A DNA stretch of 17,386 nucleotides from Chitinophagaceae bacterium UBA1946. GTDB lineage: Bacteria > Bacteroidota > Bacteroidia > Chitinophagales > Chitinophagaceae. Position numbers and translations under genes: made by a program. Location of the stretch: the NCBI GenBank assembly GCA_002336815.1, contig DDEU01000060.1, positions 1 through 17,386 of the forward strand, in the 5' to 3' direction. Shown one piece after another: positions 13,735 to 17,386 of the stretch (its first letter is position 1; every line of letters starts with the position of its first letter). Under the pieces are notes generated by a model. It ran no database searches, had not been told where the DNA came from, and worked only from the letters and a program-made list of their open reading frames with translations.

Positions 13735-14907
13735 ATGAAGAAAGACTTTTACGAAATACTGGGTATTTCAAAATCTGCATCGCAGGATGAGATCAAGAAG
13801 GCATACCGTAAAGTGGCTATGCAGCATCACCCCGACCGCAACCCGGGCGATAAGGCGGCAGAGGAAAAATTCAAGGAGGCGGCAGAAGCTTACGAGATAC
13901 TGAGCGATGCCGACAAGCGTGCCCAGTACGACCGCTTTGGTCACCAGGCATTTGGCCAGGGCCGTGGTGGTGGCGGCTTTAATGGCGGCGGCATGAACAT
14001 GGATGATATTTTCAGCCAGTTCGGGGATATTTTTGGCGACGACAGTCCTTTCAGCAGTTTCTTTGGTGGAGGCGGTGGTGGCGGAAGGCGTTCTTCCGGC
14101 GGCAGGGCCCGTGGCGTAAGAGGCAGTAACCTCCGCATCAAGATAAAATTGAATTACGAGGAGATGGCGAAGGGCGCCAGTAAAACTGTAAAGGTTAAAA
14201 AATATGTTGGCTGTACAACCTGCGCCGGCAGCGGGGCCAAAGATAAGAACAGTGTACAGACCTGCGGCACCTGTGGTGGTAGCGGCCAGGTAAGAAGGGT
14301 ACAGAACACTTTTTTGGGCCAGATGCAAACGGTTACCACCTGCCCAACCTGTAATGGAGAAGGTACTACCATTATGAACAAGTGTACTGCCTGTAAGGGT
14401 GATGGCCGTGTGTATGGGGAAGAAACCGTATCCATCGATATCCCGGCAGGCGTACAGGAAGGCATGCAGCTGAGTTTGAACGGAAAGGGCAATGCCGGCG
14501 AAAGAGGCGGCGCTGCCGGTGACCTGATCGTGCTGATCGAAGAAGAAGCACACGCCCAGTTACACCGGGATGGATTGAATGTAGCATTCGACCTGCACAT
14601 TTCTTTTCCTGAGGCCGTGTTTGGCACCCAGGTAGAAGTGCCTACCATTGATGGAAAAGCGAAAATTAAAATTCCGCCGGGAACGCAGAGTGGTAAGATC
14701 TTCCGGTTAAAAGGAAAAGGCTTTCCCTCTGTGAACAGTTATGAAAAAGGCGACCAACTGATCCATGTGAATGTATGGACGCCGCAGCATGTGAATTCAG
14801 AAGAGAAGGCGATGCTGGAGAAAATGCAGGAGAGCCACAATTTTGAACCGAAGCCAGAAAAAGGAGATAAATCTTTCTTTGATAAAGTAAGAGAAATGTT
14901 CAGTTAA
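13735..14907 (+). CDS. dnaJ: DnaJ chaperone
   Basis: The 390-residue Hsp40 delivers unfolded proteins to DnaK and stimulates its ATPase. It has the J domain with HPD at 32-34, a Gly/Phe-rich linker (about 72-125), and a zinc-binding region with four CxxCxGxG-type repeats whose cysteine pairs are 160/163, 177/180, 203/206 and 217/220. A substrate-binding C-terminal region includes FPEAVFGTQVEVPT and LKGKGFP. All key residues are present, so it is a full type I DnaJ. It is cotranscribed with grpE and ends 18 bases before a bidirectional terminator. Confidence 0.98.
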   Translation: MKKDFYEILGISKSASQDEIKKAYRKVAMQHHPDRNPGDKAAEEKFKEAAEAYEILSDADKRAQYDRFGHQAFGQGRGGGGFNGGGMNMDDIFSQFGDIFGDDSPFSSFFGGGGGGGRRSSGGRARGVRGSNLRIKIKLNYEEMAKGASKTVKVKKYVGCTTCAGSGAKDKNSVQTCGTCGGSGQVRRVQNTFLGQMQTVTTCPTCNGEGTTIMNKCTACKGDGRVYGEETVSIDIPAGVQEGMQLSLNGKGNAGERGGAAGDLIVLIEEEAHAQLHRDGLNVAFDLHISFPEAVFGTQVEVPTIDGKAKIKIPPGTQSGKIFRLKGKGFPSVNSYEKGDQLIHVNVWTPQHVNSEEKAMLEKMQESHNFEPKPEKGDKSFFDKVREMFS

Positions 14908-14925
14908 TTACTCTAAAGGCATAAT

Positions 14926-14966
14926 AAAAAAAGAGGTTGTTTCTTCATTGAAACAACCTCTTTTTT
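14926..14966. terminator. Bidirectional terminator between dnaJ and the VWA gene
   Basis: A perfect 17-base stem (AAAAAAGAGGTTGTTTC with its complement) closes a six-base loop, TTCATT (14944-14949). The stem is A-rich on one outer arm and T-rich on the other, so each strand gives a hairpin with a U-tract. It serves the convergent dnaJ and VWA genes. Confidence 0.92.
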
Positions 14967-15000
14967 ATTGCAGTGATCCCGCTATAAAGATTTCATCTTT

Positions 15001-16785
15001 TTATTCTTCGTCCTCATCTTTTTTCTTCTTCGACTTCGATTTTACATATAATTTTTTGGCATTGTCTACCAGCGACACAAATTCTTTTTGCAGGTAATTG
15101 CCGGGATTGTATGAACTGAGGGCAATGCTTTCAATTTTATCCCAGTCGGCCGTTTTTGCCGGCAGGTATTTCGACTGGCGCAGTTTCATTCCAAACATCG
15201 CCACAGAGGCACCAAACTGCAATTCTTTATTGATACCCGTGAATGGACTCACATTTCCGCTGCATTTATACAGCAGGTGCTTTTCTCCCCTGGTGTAAGA
15301 AGGTGTGTACCGCAGGTTCACTTCTGCCAACGGCGTTTGCAGGGTGGAAATACCGAGGATGCTATCGTTGCTGATGGTGGGTGTAAATTCAAAAATTGCC
15401 AATACACTATTGCCGCTGCCTATCTCGCCACCTTCAAGTGCACCTGTACTATCTGCAATGGCATCCCTCTTATTGTCAAAACCGATGAGGCGGTAATCCT
15501 TTACCAAAGCTGGGTTGAACTGAACGTTTAAAAAAACATCATCTGCCACTGCATAAAAAGTTTGCGTCACTTCCTTCACCAGTACTTTTTCTGCTTCCCG
15601 GATATCATCAAGGTAAGCATAGTTGCCATTGCCTCTTTTGGCAAGGGTTTCCAGCTTACTGTCTTTAAAATTGCCCATGCCTACCCCGAGGCAGGTTAGG
15701 TAAACACCACTCTGTCTTTCTTTGGTGATCATGTCTTCCAGTGCTTTTTCGGTGGTTTCCCCCACGTTAAAATCGCCGTCTGTTGCCAGGATCACCCTGT
15801 TATTGCCATTGCGGATAAAAGTTGTTTTTGCCACCTGGTAGGCCAGCCGGATGGCTGATTCCCCGGGCGTATCGCCGCTGGCCGTCAATTCTTCGATCGA
15901 CTGGATGATCTTTTCTTTTTCTTTACCGCTGGTTGGCTGCATCCATACGGCAACTGCCCCACCATAGATCACGATGGATACGGTATCGATGGGGCGCAGG
16001 TTTTTTACCAGCATTTGAAAAGCTGCTTTTACCAGTGGCAGCCTGTTCGGCAAATCCATACTGCCGGATGCATCTATTAAAAACACCAAATTGCTGGGTG
16101 GCACTTTCTCCAGGTCCAGCTTTCGGGCATTTACGTTCAGGAACATCAATTTTTTTTCGGCATCCCAGGGACAGGTGGACAATTGGGATTCCAGTTTGAA
16201 ATACTCTGTTTTTTCAGGCTCTTTGTAATTAAGGTTGAAATAATTCAGCAATTCTTCCAGCCTCACTGCATCGGGTGGCACTACACTTTTCATGGCTAAA
16301 AAGCGGCGGATATTGCTGTAAGAAGCCTTGTTGATGTTTAGTGAGAAACCGGTATTGGGAAACTTTTCGGTATTCACCGTTTCATTTTCTACCAATGAAA
16401 AATAAGATTCATCGCTAACAAACCAGGAATATTTGGAGGAGAACTTTACGTCTTTGGTGATGGAGATCAGCTTTGGGCGGTTCTTGCTGGCGTTGGATGA
16501 AAGGGGCTTCATGCTCACTTCCAGGTACTGATCGGCACTGATGCCAACGGTCATTGGTTCGTAGCCATCGAGATTCAGCGTAATAGAGTCTTTGCGCCGG
16601 TTGCTGGAAATACCAAAGCCGCCCGAAGTACCTGAATGATACAATAGCTTATCAGAATGCAAAGTGATCTTCACATTCTGCAGTGATTCTTTCTTCTCAT
16701 CCTTGATTTCTCCACGCAGATAGTACTGCCCGGAGCAATTAAGAAACAAAAACAATAAAATGATATTGGTAACCAGACTTTTCAA
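15001..16785 (-). CDS. YfbK-like VWA-domain exported protein
   Basis: The 594-residue protein begins with a signal sequence (MKSLVTNIILLFLFLNCSGQ), then a carboxypeptidase-D regulatory-like domain (about 21-95). The bacterial VWA N-terminal segment follows (about 138-190, with FSLNINKASYSNIRRFL), then the VWA domain with the metal-ion-dependent adhesion site DASGSM (238-243), SGDTPG and ATDGDFNVG. A C-terminal DUF3520-like region and a Lys/Glu-rich tail (KSKSKKKKDEDEE) end it. This order matches YfbK-type proteins, whose function is poorly known; protein-protein binding at the envelope is likely. The start is TTG at 16785: an in-frame stop lies eight codons upstream and no ATG gives the signal peptide. 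The LFLNC sequence is only a weak lipobox. Confidence 0.85.
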   Translation of the reverse strand: MKSLVTNIILLFLFLNCSGQYYLRGEIKDEKKESLQNVKITLHSDKLLYHSGTSGGFGISSNRRKDSITLNLDGYEPMTVGISADQYLEVSMKPLSSNASKNRPKLISITKDVKFSSKYSWFVSDESYFSLVENETVNTEKFPNTGFSLNINKASYSNIRRFLAMKSVVPPDAVRLEELLNYFNLNYKEPEKTEYFKLESQLSTCPWDAEKKLMFLNVNARKLDLEKVPPSNLVFLIDASGSMDLPNRLPLVKAAFQMLVKNLRPIDTVSIVIYGGAVAVWMQPTSGKEKEKIIQSIEELTASGDTPGESAIRLAYQVAKTTFIRNGNNRVILATDGDFNVGETTEKALEDMITKERQSGVYLTCLGVGMGNFKDSKLETLAKRGNGNYAYLDDIREAEKVLVKEVTQTFYAVADDVFLNVQFNPALVKDYRLIGFDNKRDAIADSTGALEGGEIGSGNSVLAIFEFTPTISNDSILGISTLQTPLAEVNLRYTPSYTRGEKHLLYKCSGNVSPFTGINKELQFGASVAMFGMKLRQSKYLPAKTADWDKIESIALSSYNPGNYLQKEFVSLVDNAKKLYVKSKSKKKKDEDEE

Positions 16786-16789
16786 CAGG

Positions 16790-16825
16790 CAAATATTAAG
16801 ACTAAATTACATACTGTGTTCCAAA
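16790..16825 (-). promoter_or_regulatory. Possible promoter of the VWA gene
   Basis: On the minus strand TTTG (16825-16822) precedes TAATATTTG (16798-16790) by 23 bases. The second element is one base longer than TAnnTTTG. It ends four bases before the TTG start, so the transcript would be leaderless. This would let the gene be expressed apart from the upstream hpt gene. Confidence 0.3.
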
Positions 16826-16853
16826 ACGCTATAACCGCCTTCTGTATTGTTTG

Positions 16854-17386
16854 TTAATCTTCTACCAACTGATAAATTTCCGCCAAATTTCTACCCAGGC
16901 CATCATAATCCAGCCCGAAACCGAGCAAAAACTTGTTTGGTACGCTGAAGCCGATATAATGGATATCTAGTGGATGTTCCAGCGCTTCAGGCTTTTGCAG
17001 CAAGGCAGCGATCTTTAAGGAAGCCGGTTGCTGGTTGTACAACTGTGGTAAAAACTTGGTAAGCGTATTGCCGGTATCCACGATGTCTTCTACAATCACC
17101 ACATGCCTGCCCTGAAGGGGTTCATCCAGGCCAATGGATGTGATCACATTGCCGGTTGATTTGGTGCCTTTGTAAGAAGCCAGCTTGATAAAACATATTT
17201 CGGCTTCAATGCTGATGGACTTGAACAGATCGGAAGCGAACATAAAGGAGCCATTGAGGATGGCGATGAAGATGGGCTTCTTCCCTTTGTAATCTTCATT
17301 GATCTTTTCTGCCATATCCTTGATGCGGATATCGATTTCCGCAGCGGTGATATAAGGCTTGAATTTTTTATCAATTACCTGGATGA
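16854..17386 (-). CDS. hpt: Hypoxanthine phosphoribosyltransferase, 5' end missing
   Basis: This cytoplasmic purine-salvage enzyme makes IMP or GMP from hypoxanthine or guanine and PRPP. The frame is open from the stop at 16854 to the window edge, about 177 codons, so the start codon lies outside; an internal ATG at 17315 is not the start because conserved coding sequence (ITAAEIDIRIKDMAEKI) continues beyond it. Visible motifs are the PPi-binding FIAILNGSFMFASDL, the PRPP-binding VVIVEDIVDTGNTL, and the C-terminal FSVPNKFLLGFGLDY, all typical of HPRT. Only a few N-terminal residues should be missing. It lies 68 bases upstream of the VWA gene on the same strand, with no clear terminator between them. 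Confidence 0.95.
   Translation of the reverse strand, partial: IQVIDKKFKPYITAAEIDIRIKDMAEKINEDYKGKKPIFIAILNGSFMFASDLFKSISIEAEICFIKLASYKGTKSTGNVITSIGLDEPLQGRHVVIVEDIVDTGNTLTKFLPQLYNQQPASLKIAALLQKPEALEHPLDIHYIGFSVPNKFLLGFGLDYDGLGRNLAEIYQLVED

Noticed and set aside
13768..14553. Long antisense open frame (261 codons, minus strand) inside dnaJ
   Set aside because: It lies fully within a certain dnaJ gene, shows no domain or signal, and its Ala/Thr/Gly-rich translation is what the complement of GC-rich, Gly-rich coding sequence gives.
1..17386. CRISPR arrays, insertion sequences, tRNA or rRNA genes, prophage genes
   Set aside because: Reading both strands by eye showed no regularly spaced repeats with spacers, transposase-like genes, terminal inverted repeats or recognisable stable RNAs.

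Overview
The window looks like chromosomal DNA of a Bacteroidota species, probably near Chitinophagaceae. Protein types point there: a Porin_10-like outer-membrane protein, a HYC_CC_PP-type protein, and a TonB receptor with a CarboxypepD-like N-terminal domain. So do the start regions, which lack clear Shine-Dalgarno sequences and often carry matches to the Bacteroidota -7 element TAnnTTTG. The family and taxon calls are recognition by eye from translated sequence; no search was run.

Layout. (1) 1-1024, minus: 5' part of sucC (TCA cycle), cut by the window edge. (2) 1261-3300, plus: a putative porin. (3) 3398-7600, plus: four exported proteins that look like one envelope metal (probably copper) handling module. 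They are a HYC_CC_PP-like protein, a secreted protein with three heavy-metal-binding CPMH...CxxCGM repeats, a TonB-dependent receptor with an N-terminal HMA domain, and a TlpA/ResA-like thioredoxin. A 19-codon Cys-Cys micro-ORF overlaps the thioredoxin start. (4) 7686-8867, minus: an RlmI-like rRNA methyltransferase with its own terminator. (5) 9023-12710, plus: an OmpR-type response regulator, a sensor kinase, a UspA-like protein and a bestrophin-family channel, ending at a strong terminator. Paired 11-bp TCTAAT repeats lie between the kinase and the UspA-like gene. (6) 13074-14907, plus: grpE and dnaJ, with a good promoter and a shared bidirectional terminator. (7) 15001-16785, minus: a YfbK-like VWA-domain protein. 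(8) 16854-17386, minus: hypoxanthine phosphoribosyltransferase, cut by the window edge.

How it fits together. The clearest accessory signal is the metal module. All four products carry signal peptides, and Cys motifs of several kinds (HYC, CC, CxxCGM, HMA CxxC, WCGPC) recur along it. A plausible reading is outer-membrane capture or uptake by the HMA-receptor fusion, soluble or surface binding by the small Cys-rich proteins, and thiol redox maintenance by the thioredoxin. No metal ATPase or cytosolic metal sensor is present. The nearby two-component system may or may not control the module; a shared 9-base motif hints at a link but also resembles a promoter element. The remaining genes are housekeeping or general stress functions.
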